Assembly (NCBI RefSeq): GCF_003672135.1
Contig: NC_039507.1
Coordinates: 11,966,290-12,030,289 of the forward strand
Direction of reading: 5' to 3'
Source of the DNA: Ooceraea biroi
Taxonomy: Eukaryota; Arthropoda; Insecta; Hymenoptera; Formicidae
DNA: 64,000 nucleotides
In this document: piece after piece, positions 47,426 to 58,969 of the stretch
Layout: each line of letters starts with the position of its first letter
Position numbering within the stretch: the stretch's first letter is position 1
Program-made: the position numbers and the translations under genes
Notes under the pieces: model-generated
The model's input: the letters and a program-made list of their open reading frames with translations, nothing else
Database searches by the model: none
Told to the model about the DNA's origin: nothing

Positions 47426-48349
47426 ACCTGTGTGAAGTTAGCACCCCATTTTTGAAATTTTGAAATTCTAAAAGTTGTTCCAGGTTGTTCTAGACTTGTT
47501 CCAAATTGTTCCAGAAGATCAAATTTATATAATAAAACTTTTCGCGGAAAATTGAAAAAAACAATTTTTTACCTGACACGCCATTTTTCAAAGATCAAAC
47601 TTTTAAAGGTTGTTCCAGGTTGTTCTAGTTGTTCTAAACATTGTTCCAAAGTATTAGATTGATTTGTCAAAACCTTTACGAGATATCGAAAAAAAAATAA
47701 TTTTGGAAAAAATCGTTTTTGAAGAATGGAACAAGTTTTATATCCAAGAAAATCTTGAAAAACCAAATTTTTCGAGTAGGTTGCAAGAGTAAAGTCACCC
47801 TGAGGTTTCGAAACGAGGCGTATAAATTTTGTTCCCGGTTGTTCTACTCGAGAAAACGATAGTTCTAAAGCGGGAAGCTTGGAACAAGTTTTTTACCCAA
47901 GAAAATAGAAAAATAATAGTTTCCATTAAAGAGTAAAGTGGACCTTATTATATTGTTGCTATGGTCTTGAAATTTTTGTTCTGAGTTGTTCTACACGGTT
48001 ATAAACATATTCTAAATCGACAATGTAAGTTATTTTGTTTGGGAAAGAATGTCCAAAAATGATTTTTTCCAAAATTCTTTTTTTTCGATATCTCGTAAAG
48101 GTTTTGACCAATCAATCTAATACTTTGGAACAATGTTTAGAACAACTAGAACAACCTGGAACAACCTTTAAAAGTTTGATTGTTGAAAAATGGGGTGCCA
48201 GGTAAAAAAATTGTTTTTTTCAATTTTTCGCGAAAACTTTTATTATATAAATTTCATCTTCTGAAACAATTTGGAACAAGTCTAGAACAACCTGGAACAA
48301 CTTTTAGAATTTCAAAATTTCAAAAATGGGGTGCTAACTTCACACAGGT
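47426..48349. mobile_element. long-TIR element with ACCTGTGTGAAGTTAGC ends
   Basis: Inverted arms of about 280 bp (47426-47700 and 48075-48349), perfect over the terminal 22 bases, rich in GTTCCAGGTTGTTC/GAACAACCTGGAAC. No clear target duplication and no gene. Confidence 0.75.
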
Positions 48350-48352
48350 AGA

Positions 48353-48590
48353 TAAACACCTCAGTGATTTATTAAATGAGCATAACTGGCAATGGGTACA
48401 ATAAGTAGCACTACGTTTCGACCATTATTTAGGCCCTTATCAAGTGCAACAATCAAAAGCAATCGAAAGCTTGCACCCATATTATATAATAAAAATGCCG
48501 TTAGATTTTTGTTAACGGCTTTCGTTCCTGAAATATTTTAATCACAAGTTTATGTGACCTGTCAAATGACATGAATTCCAGATAAGCTAT
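48353..48590 (+). mobile_element. 5' fragment of a second Penelope-like copy
   Basis: It carries the inverted terminal region (ACGTTTCGACCATTATTTAGG) followed by the 5' leader that also lies at 46091-46770 in the opposite orientation. It is truncated at about 48590. Confidence 0.75.
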
Positions 48591-48592
48591 AC

Positions 48593-48725
48593 GGTAGCGC
48601 TCGACGTATATGCACTGAACTTGGTAACGCTCGATGTTTATGCAGTGACTCTCATTGTTCGGAACTTTATTTTTTATTTTTATGTACTTGGCGTCGCGAC
48701 GCTACTGCGTCGCTTGATTATTATG
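48593..48725. repeat. left member of a 14-kb-spaced inverted repeat
   Basis: Two 30-bp units starting GGTAGCGCTCGACG / GGTAACGCTCGATG, then TGTACTTGGCGTCGCGACGC. Both parts recur inverted at 62889-62933 and about 63710-63745. Confidence 0.65.
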
Positions 48726-48954
48726 TATTAGGTGTATGCAAAAGGGGTTTATTCTTTTACTCATTGCTCTAATATTATTATTTAAACTTCAAATTAATTA
48801 TCACTTTTTTACGTTTTTGAAGTGTCGGCATCGAAGTTTATTAAACGTCATATGACATGATTTGACAATAAACATAACTACGAAAAGCAATAATGAATGC
48901 GATAACCAATGAAAAACTATATATACTTTTCGTATTCAGCAAACTATTGAACTT

Positions 48955-49215
48955 TTGGACTTGAGATGGAAAGTCTGTCCGCACGTGACGTATTCACCTA
49001 ACTTGGTACCTTCGGATTATCATTTATTTCAATCGATGTAGTACTTTTTAACTTTATAATACTTTTAAAATGTGGCTGAAATACAAAAAAACTTTTTTCG
49101 CAGAGAAATTTGGAATTTGCACGAAAAATAGAAAATCATAAAAGACGAAGGCAAATATTTTGATGATTGAATTGTGTTGCATATTGATATGCACCTAAAA
49201 AATGAAAGTTTGTAA
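48955..49215 (+). pseudogene. mariner transposase C-terminal relic
   Basis: Frame text LRWKVCPHVTYSPNLVPSDY then HLFQSM matches the mariner block around the third Asp (YSPDLAPSDYHLF). Further on, IIKDEGKYFDD matches the mariner C-terminus. Several stops are present. No inverted ends are visible, so it is an old fragment. Confidence 0.7.
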
Positions 49216-50059
49216 AAAAAAGACTAAAACTTTTACATATCTCTAATATCATACATTGTATGATACATGATGGTATTTATTATATTTTGAATTCTATGAA
49301 TATATATTACAATTAATTCAGTAGTGCCAAGTTTTTTCCATTAAAAAAAAGTTTGTACTTATTACATTTTGTACTTATTAAATTTTTTACTTATTACATT
49401 TTTAAAATATTTTTATACATTTTTATGTATTTTTATTACACTTATGTATTTTTTAATCAAGATAACTTATTTCGTGTCATATATTTTGTAAAAAAACTAT
49501 TATAAATAAAACTATAAACTTCTTTTATTATTTTATTATTTTTAGATGTTACAACTTTTGTAGGGATTCTTTTTATATATTGAAATAAATTGCAGATATT
49601 GAAATAAAATATAATTATATTATTTCATATTCCATATTCCATATTTCAAAATCAACAAGCACTTGTACTTATCATCTTTTTTTGCACCTTCCGTTTAAAA
49701 AGGTAAGTTTTTATAGATCAAGTTTACGCCGTTGCACTATGTTCCATAGTCTCCTTTCTATCCTCTGGATACCATCTTCTTACTAACGAGACGGCTTGCG
49801 AAACTTTATTCTGTTACTTCATGATTTGCACGAAGCTAACCTATTTCCCTCTCATCTATTCATCGGAGCGTGGGTGCCTTTTTACTGATGTTGGTAATCC
49901 GACAACAGCACAAACATCTGAAAGGATGTGCACCTTAGACCATACAAGTATGAACCGCCAGTAGGCTGCGTATGCTATAGCAAATTTAAACGAAAAGTGT
50001 TCCCAAGTGTAACGAGTTTAGGTCAATTACAATCCGCGCGAAAATCAAATTAGCTATCC
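49216..50059. other. no gene recognised
   Basis: AT-rich to 49700, then a more balanced stretch (49720-50050) with no convincing frame. Confidence 0.4.
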
Positions 50060-50873
50060 TCAGCGGCCTATTCTGTAAGCCTTAACGATAGTGTTATGAA
50101 ACGATTGTCATTAATGAATAACTTTTCTTATTCCATAAATAATAACTGTTGTTAATTAATGACAAAATAGCGACAAAATTCTCGTAAATTTAACAATAGC
50201 TAGAGAGGTGTTGTTAAATGAGATGAAGTTGTTAATAAATACATTTAATCTGATTTAATAACTGAAATAATATTCTAATCGCCGAGCAAGTAATATACTT
50301 CAATAAATTTTAAACGACTTCTTCGGCATATCCTGATGTTAAGATAAATCCTGGTCATGGGGATATATTTTTCACAGCAAAAATTTATATTCCTATATGT
50401 GTAGTGAAATCTCACTCTCTATAGGAAATACTGCGGTTTTCAAGTCTAGCGTTAGTTAGCACGCAGTACATTAAAAATTTATCTTAATCTGATTTAACCT
50501 ATAATATTGAAACTATTCTGTCACTACATTATATATGCGGTCATATATGTAAATCACATATTACACAAAATGTATATAAATGAATTAATTGAGGCAGTAA
50601 TGTACGAGTTATAAAACCGGTGAGTGTTTAAAGAAATATATATATATATATATATATATATTAACTAATATATATAAACTAATATATATATATATTAATC
50701 TAATATATTTAAATAAATATCGAACACTCATACACGATTTTAATATTCGAAGAAAGAAGAGCTCAGATCCATAACATATTCGTGTCGTTAAATTACTGTA
50801 TAAATTTTTGTATACTTTTTCCAACTTATATTATTATTTCCAATAGTACATATATAGATTCCAAATTATATGT

Positions 50874-52742
50874 GTGTTTTCTCCTAGACAAGAATTAAGG
50901 AGAATAAATAGAAATTTGAGAGACGCAAGTAATCCGTTTGAAATTCCGGAGTATTATTTAAAAAATTGTACCGATTGGATGTGCAGAATGCTCACGATCT
51001 ATTTAATAAACTTATGTCATTTATTAATCAAGGTCGAAGAAATACAAGTATTCCACCAATCCTTCGATTTTTTTTAACTATGACATTTCTAGCTCATGGA
51101 AGTTATCAAAAACCTGTTGCTCAAAATAAAATTATTCCCTATTCCCAATCAACTGTTAGCAGGCATTTGCATGAAATAATAATAGTAAATATAATGGAAA
51201 ATCATTTAATCAGGTAATTGGTATATAACATTTCTTCAAACTTTCGAGGAAATAATTACAACAAAAGAGGAATTTTTTGCAAAACATGGCATACCGGGAA
51301 TTGTAGGGTGCATTGATTGCGCAAAAAAAAGAAAGATATACTCTTCACTCTGTTGTGAAAAAGAGTAAAAATAATAATAATAATAGTCTTTTACAAAAAT
51401 CAAGTTACAAGTGGTTCCTTAATTTTTTTAAAGAATGATTAGTAAAGGACACCGCACTATTTCCACGTAAAATAGGTCCCGACCGATTTTCTTCAAATTC
51501 CGTATACAGTTAGAGGTATCATTAGGTAGATCAACCATAATAAAGATTTTTTGAAAAAATCACTTTTTCAACCTATTGAAGCGATATACCTGATAATGAT
51601 GCAGCATCCGTATTATACGACATTTTGAGATGTGCATTGTTCCTGTGCGTGCGTGCGTGTGTGTTACCATCATTGCTGGCAGGCTTCGGCCAGAGATAAA
51701 AACTTTTGCAGTCCGTCGCACGAATCAGCGCGAAAATGGGGGTAACGTGCCCATAAACATTCAGTGTACGCGCAGGGCGGCCGGCGGCCGTAGATTTACT
51801 TTAATATACTTACGATTTCAAAAACTAATACGCTATTACATGTCATTAAAAATAATAAAAAAATAAGAACAAAAAACTAAATAAAAACTATAAAAAAACA
51901 ATAAAAAACAAAAAAGCTAATTTAAAAAACTAGAAAAATGGAGTGTAAAATCCTATCGCATTCTCCTCGTGGCGCACTCTGGGATCGTGAATTATTACTT
52001 TTGAGTAATCCTTTCACCAGCTGACTGCGGAGGTTTCATATAATGCGGACTCTACATTATTAGGCCGTACGCCGAAGCCTGCCAGCAACGATGGGAACAC
52101 ACGCGCGCGCGCGCGCACGCACACACACACAGAGGAACAATGCACATCTCAAAATGTCGTGTAATACGGATGCTGCATCATTATCAGGTATATCGCTTTA
52201 ATAGATTGAAAAAGTGATTTTTTCGAAAAATCTTTATTATGGTTGATCTACCTAATGATACCTCTAACTGTATACGGAATTTGAAGAAAATCGGTCGGGA
52301 CCTATTTTACGTGGAAATAGTGCGGTGTCCTTTGATTGTATTTTATATTTATGATGTAAACGAAAAAATATTAGCTGCAGATGTTCGATATCCCGACAGC
52401 GTTCATGACGCCGCAATTTGGACTATGAGTAAAATAAAAACCTTTTTGCATAATAATTTCATACAAGGTGATGAAGCAACTTATCTAGTAGGATATCCAT
52501 TGTTGTCTTATCTATTAACATCAATAAGAGGTGCAGAACCAAACACTCCAGAATGGCTATACACACAAATACATCAACAAATTAGAAACTGTTTTGAAAG
52601 AACAAATGCATTATTAAAAGGTGTATGGCGTTGTCTATATCGCGTGTTACATTACCATCCAACTTTTGCAGCACAAATTTTCTATACCTGCGTAATACTC
52701 CATAATATAATGAAGATACAAAATATACATGGTAAGAAATAA
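50874..52742 (+). pseudogene. PIF/Harbinger transposase (HARBI1-like), split by an inserted element
   Basis: N-terminal part: ELRRINRNLRDASNPFEIPE, a frameshift, then LMSFINQGRR, ILRFFLTMTFLAHGSYQ and YSQSTVSRHLHEII (HTH). After a possible intron: EEFFAKHGIPGIVGCIDC (first Asp). The element 51444-52333 interrupts it. It resumes with YDVNEKILAADVRYPDSVHD (second Asp), EPNTPEW and NCFERTNALLKGVWRCL (catalytic Glu), ending at 52742. Order and motifs match HARBI1-type DDE proteins. Frameshifts and the insertion make it inactive. Confidence 0.8.
51444..52333. mobile_element. long-TIR element with AAAGGACACCGCAC ends
   Basis: Inverted arms of about 220 bp with GT/GC and CG/CA microsatellites at matching positions (51645-51664 and 52101-52132). 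It is inserted in the Harbinger transposase frame. GATTAGT/GATTGTA flanks suggest an imperfect duplication. Confidence 0.8.
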
Positions 52743-53489
52743 ATTTATTTGTGATTCCCTATAAGCGCGATATTATTTAATATTAAGTAATATTGTAGGC
52801 ATATTCTTAGAATATTATATGTAATATTCTAATAATATTATATAATATTAAATAATATTTTTAAAATATTAATAGATGGTTATATGTCCGCTCCTGATAA
52901 TATTATATGAATATTCAAGAAATAATATTATTTAATGTTACTGTAATATATATGAATCTAAAAAGTATTAGTATTTAATAGAATAATCATGTTCTACAAA
53001 TATTCAAAAAGTAATATTTAATATTATAACAATATTTTATATAAATTATCGGGAATATTATAATTATTTTAAATTTAATTTCATTAAAATGTTATTAAAA
53101 AATTTATATTACATAAATAATAGTTATAAAATTAATGTTACGAATGGTTATAAACATTGTCTATTAATTAATTAATCAGTATGAAGGATATATATATAAA
53201 TGAAAAAATTATACATTTTATTAATTGCATTAAATAAAAATATTTTTTTATAAATTTGTATAAAGATTTTTTATTTCTTGAATAATAATTTTAATATTTT
53301 TAATATAAAAGTAACGGCAAGTTTCAAAATGGTATTTATAATCTTTAACTTAAACAAGTAAAGTCTTGAAAACAACAGAAATAGAAAACAGAAATTTAAA
53401 CTTTAAATAAAAATCATATAAAACGTAAATGCATGACTTTCCTTTTTATTATTAATGTCGCAACATTAAGTTCCCAATTAAATTCTATT
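52743..53489. other. AATATT-rich DNA, no gene
   Basis: The stretch 52770-53060 has a striking density of AATATT and its partial overlaps. No coding frame. Confidence 0.5.
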
Positions 53490-54003
53490 TCATTTCCAAA
53501 TGAATTTCCATTTTAGGGAAATAATTTTTGTCTTGTTTTTTATTCGGTCCAGTGCGTGAGATAACCAACTTTTAAGAGGTGCGCTTACATCTCCTTCGCT
53601 GACATCCTTGAACTTACTTCTTATAATATCTAAAATAATCATAGAACACATAAAAAATAAATTTAAATTATGAATATGAATATAATTGTTTACATCGCAT
53701 AAAAGTGTCAATACGTGATACAATTTATGAAAGAAAAAAAGTTATATAAAATTATAAATTATTAAATTAAATTAATTTAAAATTATAAATGTTTTGTAAT
53801 ATATTAGCAACTTTACTTTTACAAAAACAAACAACATTGTGAATAAAATTTCAGATTTAAAAAATTATAAATCTATTCTTACTAAATATAATTTTCCATA
53901 AAAACAATGTTTCAAATTTCTGTTTGTTTTCTTTTTGTCCAGTCCAACTGAATTTCGCAGCTACTTCGTCTGTAAATGTTTTCATAAACCTAATAACAGT
54001 TTT
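53490..54003 (-). pseudogene. DUF4806-type gene, last two exons only
   Basis: The upstream exon (about 54003-53890) encodes TMKKTVIRFMKTFTDEVAA then KFSWTGQKENKQKFE, aligning with the GGTSP...ELAEQYSWLG...KF block of the gene at 1.9-9.5 kb. The last exon (about 53628-53490) encodes DVSEGDVSAPLKSWLSHALD then RIKNK, aligning with the KAIQKWLKRAKKR exon. The upstream part is cut off by the mariner at 54014. A transposase C-terminus of the matching type lies upstream on the same strand (56482-55979). Confidence 0.65.
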
Positions 54004-54013
54004 TTTCATAGTG

Positions 54014-55300
54014 TTGGGTTGTTCGGAAAGTTATTTCATTTTTTCAAGGAAAAATGAAAGGCGGTTTTTTCATATTTAGAATAAATTTTATTCAGTGATG
54101 TATTGGCCATTTTGTTCCACTACCTTTCGCCATCTTTCTGGCAACTTTAAGATTCCACGCTCATAGAAGTCCTTCTCCTTATTGACAAAAAATTGACCAA
54201 GTGATTTTTGACGCCTTCATTTGAATCGAAGTTTACATTGTTCAAAGAATTTTGTAGAGACCGGAACAAATGGTAATCGGATGGTGCCAGATCAGGAGAG
54301 TATGGTGAGTGTGGTAGCACATCCCATCCAAGCTGTAAAAGCTTCTGGCGAGTGACCAAACTTGTGTGTGGTCTAGCATTGTCGTGATGGAATACGACAC
54401 CTTTCCTATTCGCCAATTCTGGTCGCTTCTGCTTGATGGCAGTATCCAATTCATCCAGCTGACGACAATACACTTTCGAATCAATCGTCTGGTTCCTTGG
54501 TAGTAGCTAGAAAAATACGATTCCCTTCCAATCCCACCATACAGAAAGCATGATCTTCTTTTGATGAATATCTGCCTTGGATGTCGATTGAGTAGGTTCA
54601 TCTTGCCTGGACCATGATCGTTTTCGCTTAACATTGTTGTAAACAATCCATTTTTCATCTCCAGTTATGATTCGCTTCAAAAATGGTTCATTTTCTTCAC
54701 GTTTCAACAATGAATCGCAGATGGTAATGCGTCGAATCAAGTCAATTTCCTTTAAATTGTGTGGAACCCAAATATCGAGCTTTGAAACGAATCCAAGGCG
54801 TTTCAAATGATCGTAAACGGTCGAATTCGATAAATTTAACTTTTCAGCAATTTCGCGTGTTGTTATGCGACGGTTTGCATCCACCAGAGCCTTTATTTTC
54901 TCGTCATCAGCTTTAATTGGCCGACCTGAACGTGGTGCATCTTTCGAATCGAAATTTCCAGTACGAAATTTCGAAAACCAATTCTGACACTGACGTTCAC
55001 TCAATATATCTTCTCCGTACACGGCACACAATTTTTTTCTCGCTTGCACTGCATTTTTACCCTTTCGGTAATAAAAAAGCAAAATATTACGAAAATGCTC
55101 ACTTTGATTTTCCATGTTTGATGTGATGCCAAACAACAATTACTTGACAGATCGCAACACAATAAGATACTAAATGACGTCTGAAATGTCAGTTGTCAAA
55201 ATATAAAACGAATTTGTCGCTTAGAGTAAGGTTAAGTATCGAGGAACGCGACTAACGACATCTCTTTGTGAAAAACGAAATTACTTTCCGAACAACCCAA
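54014..55300 (-). mobile_element. full-length mariner (1.29 kb)
   Basis: Ends TTGGGTTGTTCGGAAAGT and the inverse at 55300, TA on the right and TG (mutated TA) on the left. Standard mariner length. Confidence 0.9.
54060..55139 (-). pseudogene. mariner DD34D transposase with one stop and one frameshift
   Basis: Starts MENQSEHFRNILLFYYRKGK (an upstream Met is possible). HTH region with GRPIKADDEKIKAL and TTREIAEKLNLSNSTVYDHL, first Asp in IITGDEKWIVY, HQKKIMLSVWWD, then an in-frame TAG near 54509 (probably from Glu) and LLPRNQTIDSKVY. Second Asp in HHDNARPHTS and third in YSPDLAPSDYHLF, 34 residues apart. A one-base deletion in a T run near 54195 removes the last 30 or so residues (which would read ERGILKLPERWRKV). 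Two lesions only, so it is young. Confidence 0.85.
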
Positions 55301-55978
55301 TAGTTATTATTTAATTAACTGAAATAAAAGATAAAATTCAAATAAAAAATAAAGTGTAAGTTAAATAAAAGAGAGAACTTGTCACCAAAGCGATGCTTCT
55401 TTAAACGAATACCATCAAACATGATTGCAGATAGAAAGATAATAAAGCAAAGTTTAGTAGATTATAGTAAAAAAAAGAAAAGTGGCTGAAACTGCTTACA
55501 AATGTTGTAAAAGAAATCGAAGATTCTAAAATTTGTTTGCAAAAATTTCCATGCATTTCAAGATCAATCAATACAATTATAGTTTAACATGCAAACTGCA
55601 CAGTACGATACGTACTTGCACCTTACAAGACGATAAATTCTTCTTACACCTTTTACATCCTACTAACGCATCTCCCTCATGATGTCATGAGACAAGGTAC
55701 TTTATAGAGAGGCAGGTTATACTGTTCATAGCCATAAATCCTAACTCACACATTTTACTGTCTGTCACTTTGTCTTATCATGTCATAATATATACATTAA
55801 TCTAAACTTTCTTTTTTTACAAAAAGAACAAGTAACGTTCTCACTAATGGACTTGACTCGACCAAAATCATTTGTCCATGTTTGTACAATTTGCTAATAG
55901 ATAAACCTAATTTAGTTAACTAATGGATAAATTGCATAAGCTCCACGTTTTTCCAAAGGAATAGCAACACATTTGTAT
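55301..55978. other. no gene recognised
   Basis: AT-rich sequence between the mariner and the transposase fragment. By position it may be the interior of the decayed two-gene element. Confidence 0.35.
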
Positions 55979-56482
55979 CTAATTTTTGACTGGATACTTT
56001 CTTGGGAGGTCACTTAGCTTTTCAACTACAAATATTCCCAGCTTCGAAGATTTTAGAGGAACAGAATACAAGTCTGTATACTGTACAAATTTCTTTCCTA
56101 TAACCCATTCACTGACAGGATTCTTGTAAAAATTAATTACTTTAATTATTGTGCTATCATGTAACATGGCAAAGTTATCTCCATCTCTCAATGTTAAAGT
56201 TTTTCCATTATGAATGTATTTTGAGTAGTTACTACCACCTTGTAATTCTGCCGTAGGACTTGCACGTTGGAGGGACGATGCAACTATTCCATCTTGGCGT
56301 GCTTTGGTTATAGCAAACCCATTAATTTCAATCTCAGTCATTCGATTTACTAATTGCTGCAAAGGTTTTGATCTTCCTCGAATTAGATGCTTGATTCGAT
56401 GCAATTCATTTTCGAAAATAAATGCCAAAACATTATCAAGAACACCAAAGACTTCGAAGCTTCGAATATTCGAAGTTATCAA
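55979..56482 (-). pseudogene. CMC/TNP2-like transposase C-terminal part
   Basis: Contains FENELHRIKHLIRGRSKPLQ (matching FANYMQSILRMIRKHDMPL of the gene at 10.2-13.9 kb), a linker, then LHDSTIIKVINFY, VIGKKF, LYSVPLKSSKLGIFVVE, matching the C-terminal DDCCCLLDG...FYTKPCKSSKLNIYKV domain. The N-terminal two thirds are missing. It is followed on the same strand by the DUF4806 fragment at 54003-53490. Confidence 0.7.
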
Positions 56483-56497
56483 AAGTAACAGTCCTAA

Positions 56498-56828
56498 TCT
56501 ATAATACTAATACGAAAATGTAATGAGAACTCCTAAACCATAGGTCATAGGTCAAAAACGGACAACGGGGATCGATCAGGCATGGTCCCAAAAGGTGCTC
56601 AGGTTTTTATTTTTCTGAACTTTGACCCCTAAGTCACGTGACCAAAGCTAACTTTTTAACGGTTGAGATTTTGGATGTACAATCATAAACAAAAATGTGC
56701 CTCATTAAAAGATAAATCGATTACCGCAGGGCCAGCTGGGGAAATTCCGGGGGCGCTCAAGGGTGGCGTAAAATTTAGCTAGAGATCTATCTTTTTTACT
56801 CGCGCGTTGCGCACGACGGGTTTGCTAG
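56498..56828 (+). mobile_element. short non-autonomous Helitron-like element
   Basis: It begins TCTATAATACTAATACG after an A and ends with a GCGCGTTGCGC hairpin, 12 bases, then CTAG before a T. This A-TC...hairpin...CTAG-T plan is the Helitron signature. No Rep/helicase. It sits between two oppositely oriented transposase fragments. Confidence 0.75.
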
Positions 56829-56861
56829 TATGAATTAAAAGTAAAACATGCTACTGGTATA

Positions 56862-57230
56862 GTGGCCGATAAAATTCAAGATATTGTTGAATCGCAATAC
56901 AGGATACTAATATTATTAGGAAATTATGAAATCGACTGCAATAGCGAAGCAAATAATTGTATCATGACAAAAGATAGGAACTTACTGACAGTTAAGGACG
57001 TCGTGAAATGTACGAATAATACAACTTATATTATTGGTTATCAATTGAGGAAAACAGATGTTTTATATTCACGACCATTCTCATCAGAGAATTTGGACAT
57101 TTATGCTGCTGAAGAAATAAGTAATAATATTTTATCTTATCCTTTGCATGAAATACAGGGAAAGATATGGAAAATTAAATTTAATTCAAAATTGTATGTC
57201 ATTCCTATTCGATACGTTCGTGGGCAATAA
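56862..57230 (+). pseudogene. CMC/TNP2-like transposase C-terminal domain (third copy)
   Basis: Contains NNCIMTKDRNLLTVKDVVKC, TYIIGYQLRKTDVLYSRPFS and LDIYAAEEI, ILSYPLHEI, parallel to the C-terminal domain of the other two copies. 5'-truncated. The DUF4806-type gene at 59-62.7 kb lies downstream on the same strand, the same order as in the two-gene element at 1.3-14.4 kb. Confidence 0.65.
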
Positions 57231-57429
57231 AACAACTTTTGAAACGCAATATAACACAATCAAACAACAAAGGAAAATTCTTTGTAAGTCCGACAGTTCT
57301 GACAATCTTTATTTAGTAAATATTATTATATCATTCGCAATGTTTTGACATTTGGATGTGGTCCTTCTCAAGCTTAAATCTAAAATGTTTAAAATGTCGC
57401 AAATTCAACTTACTGCATTCATCTTCAAA

Positions 57430-57652
57430 AGACTAATTGTAACGTAAGATGGGACAGAACATGAAAAATAGGGGTTTTCATTATAAGAAATTAACGGTGA
57501 CCTTCACGTGACCTTGAAAACGCTATTCAAAGTCATAATGATAATCCCATGTAATGCGCTATACGAAATCCTACAACTTTTAAATGAAATGTGTTTAAAA
57601 AATGTGTATTTTCCGAAATATTAATGGGTTTCGATAGTTTTTGTACACCCTA
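57430..57652. mobile_element. single mariner-like end
   Basis: It has GTGACCTTGAAAACGC and ends TACACCCTATA, a degenerate CAGGGTGTA end. It is similar in layout to 30441-30690. Confidence 0.5.
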
Positions 57653-57852
57653 TATATGTATATGCAATTGTACACAATCATTGGTTCTGCACGTTACATT
57701 ATTTATGGTGGAAAGAAATTATTTTTTATTCTACTTTTCCATCATGGCATGGTTGACAAGATTCTGGTTTCAATAAATCGATATTTCGAACAACTGACGA
57801 TCACGGTCAACTTCGCCGCTTTTGACTTACTAACCAACTTACGTCTGATCAA

Positions 57853-58545
57853 GGGGTTACATGAGTGTGACGGCCCGAAAAAGCAGGTAATTTTCAGATG
57901 CGGATTGTAAAACAATTAAACATCCGATTAAGTTGCGGTTTGGCACTTAATTTTATCATGTTATAAACTAATAAAAACTATAATAAAGATTAAAAAAGGA
58001 TGATCCATAAACGTCATCAGAGGCCGCTGAGTTGATGGGGTTTTTTTACAGAAGGTCAAACGGTGTACTTCATAACTCAATTTTGGATTATTTGAGATTA
58101 AAAAACAAAATTTTTCATTAATTATACTTCAATGCCTAAGCATTAACGGAGCCATTTTTTAATTATTTGAAAATTCACTGAATACCAAAGTTTTGAAAAA
58201 AAGATGTCGATTTTCGCGAAAAATTTTTTCACTAATTTGTTCATAAATCCCCCAAAAAAGTTTTTTACAAATTAACGAACGTTAATGCTTAGAGACTATA
58301 ATAACAAAGATATCTGCAAAAGTTTATTGCAATTGAATTAATACAGATTGAGAAATCATGTACACTGTTTTAAAAAGTGTTGTTTTGAAAAAAACGCGTG
58401 TAAAGTTTAGAAACACATTTTTTCTGTGTTATCGAGCATTATTTCCTCTTACCACTAATCTGCTATGCCTGCTTCATACATTGAATGCTTCTACTTCAAA
58501 TGCAGCCTTTTCGAAGTTTTGATAATTTTACACTCATGTAACCCC
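57853..58545. mobile_element. TTAA-flanked MITE (Kolobok-like)
   Basis: Inverted ends GGGGTTACATGAGTGT; flanks TCAA (left, one mismatch) and TTAA (right). The interior shares an AAAACGCGTGTAAAGTTT motif with the element at 59634-60796. Confidence 0.65.
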
Positions 58546-58549
58546 TTAA

Positions 58550-58969
58550 GACAATAAAGAAATAAGTTATATATGTGCTTATATGAACGTAACGAAGAGG
58601 ATTTGCATATTTGTGACCACTCGACGATACTTGTCCATACTCATTCACATTCATCTTTGCTTTTCGTCTCATCGAGATTCGAGATTTTGTAGAAAGATAT
58701 ATGTACATACATATGTCTGAAATATGAATAACATGTAGATAACTTGAAAATTTCAATAAAAATGAATTGAACCTGGTTTATGCATATGCGATTGCACTAT
58801 TTACAATTAAATTAATTATATGTAATAAACCGTGGCTGATTTTTGCAGGTTATATGTTTTTTGTTTTGAACATTTTACACCGTGGTTTTAAATACTTCTA
58901 ATCCGCATAGATATGTCCGAACTGAGATGCGAGCAATTTCCTTTCCAAAAAATGAGGAAAGAATCTTCC
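58550..58969. other. AT-rich spacer
   Basis: No gene recognised between the TTAA MITE and the DUF4806-type gene. Confidence 0.4.

Larger units (their letters stand above)
50060..52742 (+). mobile_element. PIF/Harbinger relic, interrupted
   Basis: GGCCTATTCTGTAAGCC at 50066 resembles a Harbinger end, but no matching right end was found. The transposase spans 50874-52742. Confidence 0.5.

Noticed and set aside
47569..48404. Frames on both strands with TFKSL/LEQPGTTF text
   Set aside because: They are translations of the GTTCCAGGTTGTTC repeats in the inverted arms of one element.
51630..51866. Frame beginning MCIVPVRACVCV
   Set aside because: Within the arm and microsatellite of the element inserted in the Harbinger transposase.
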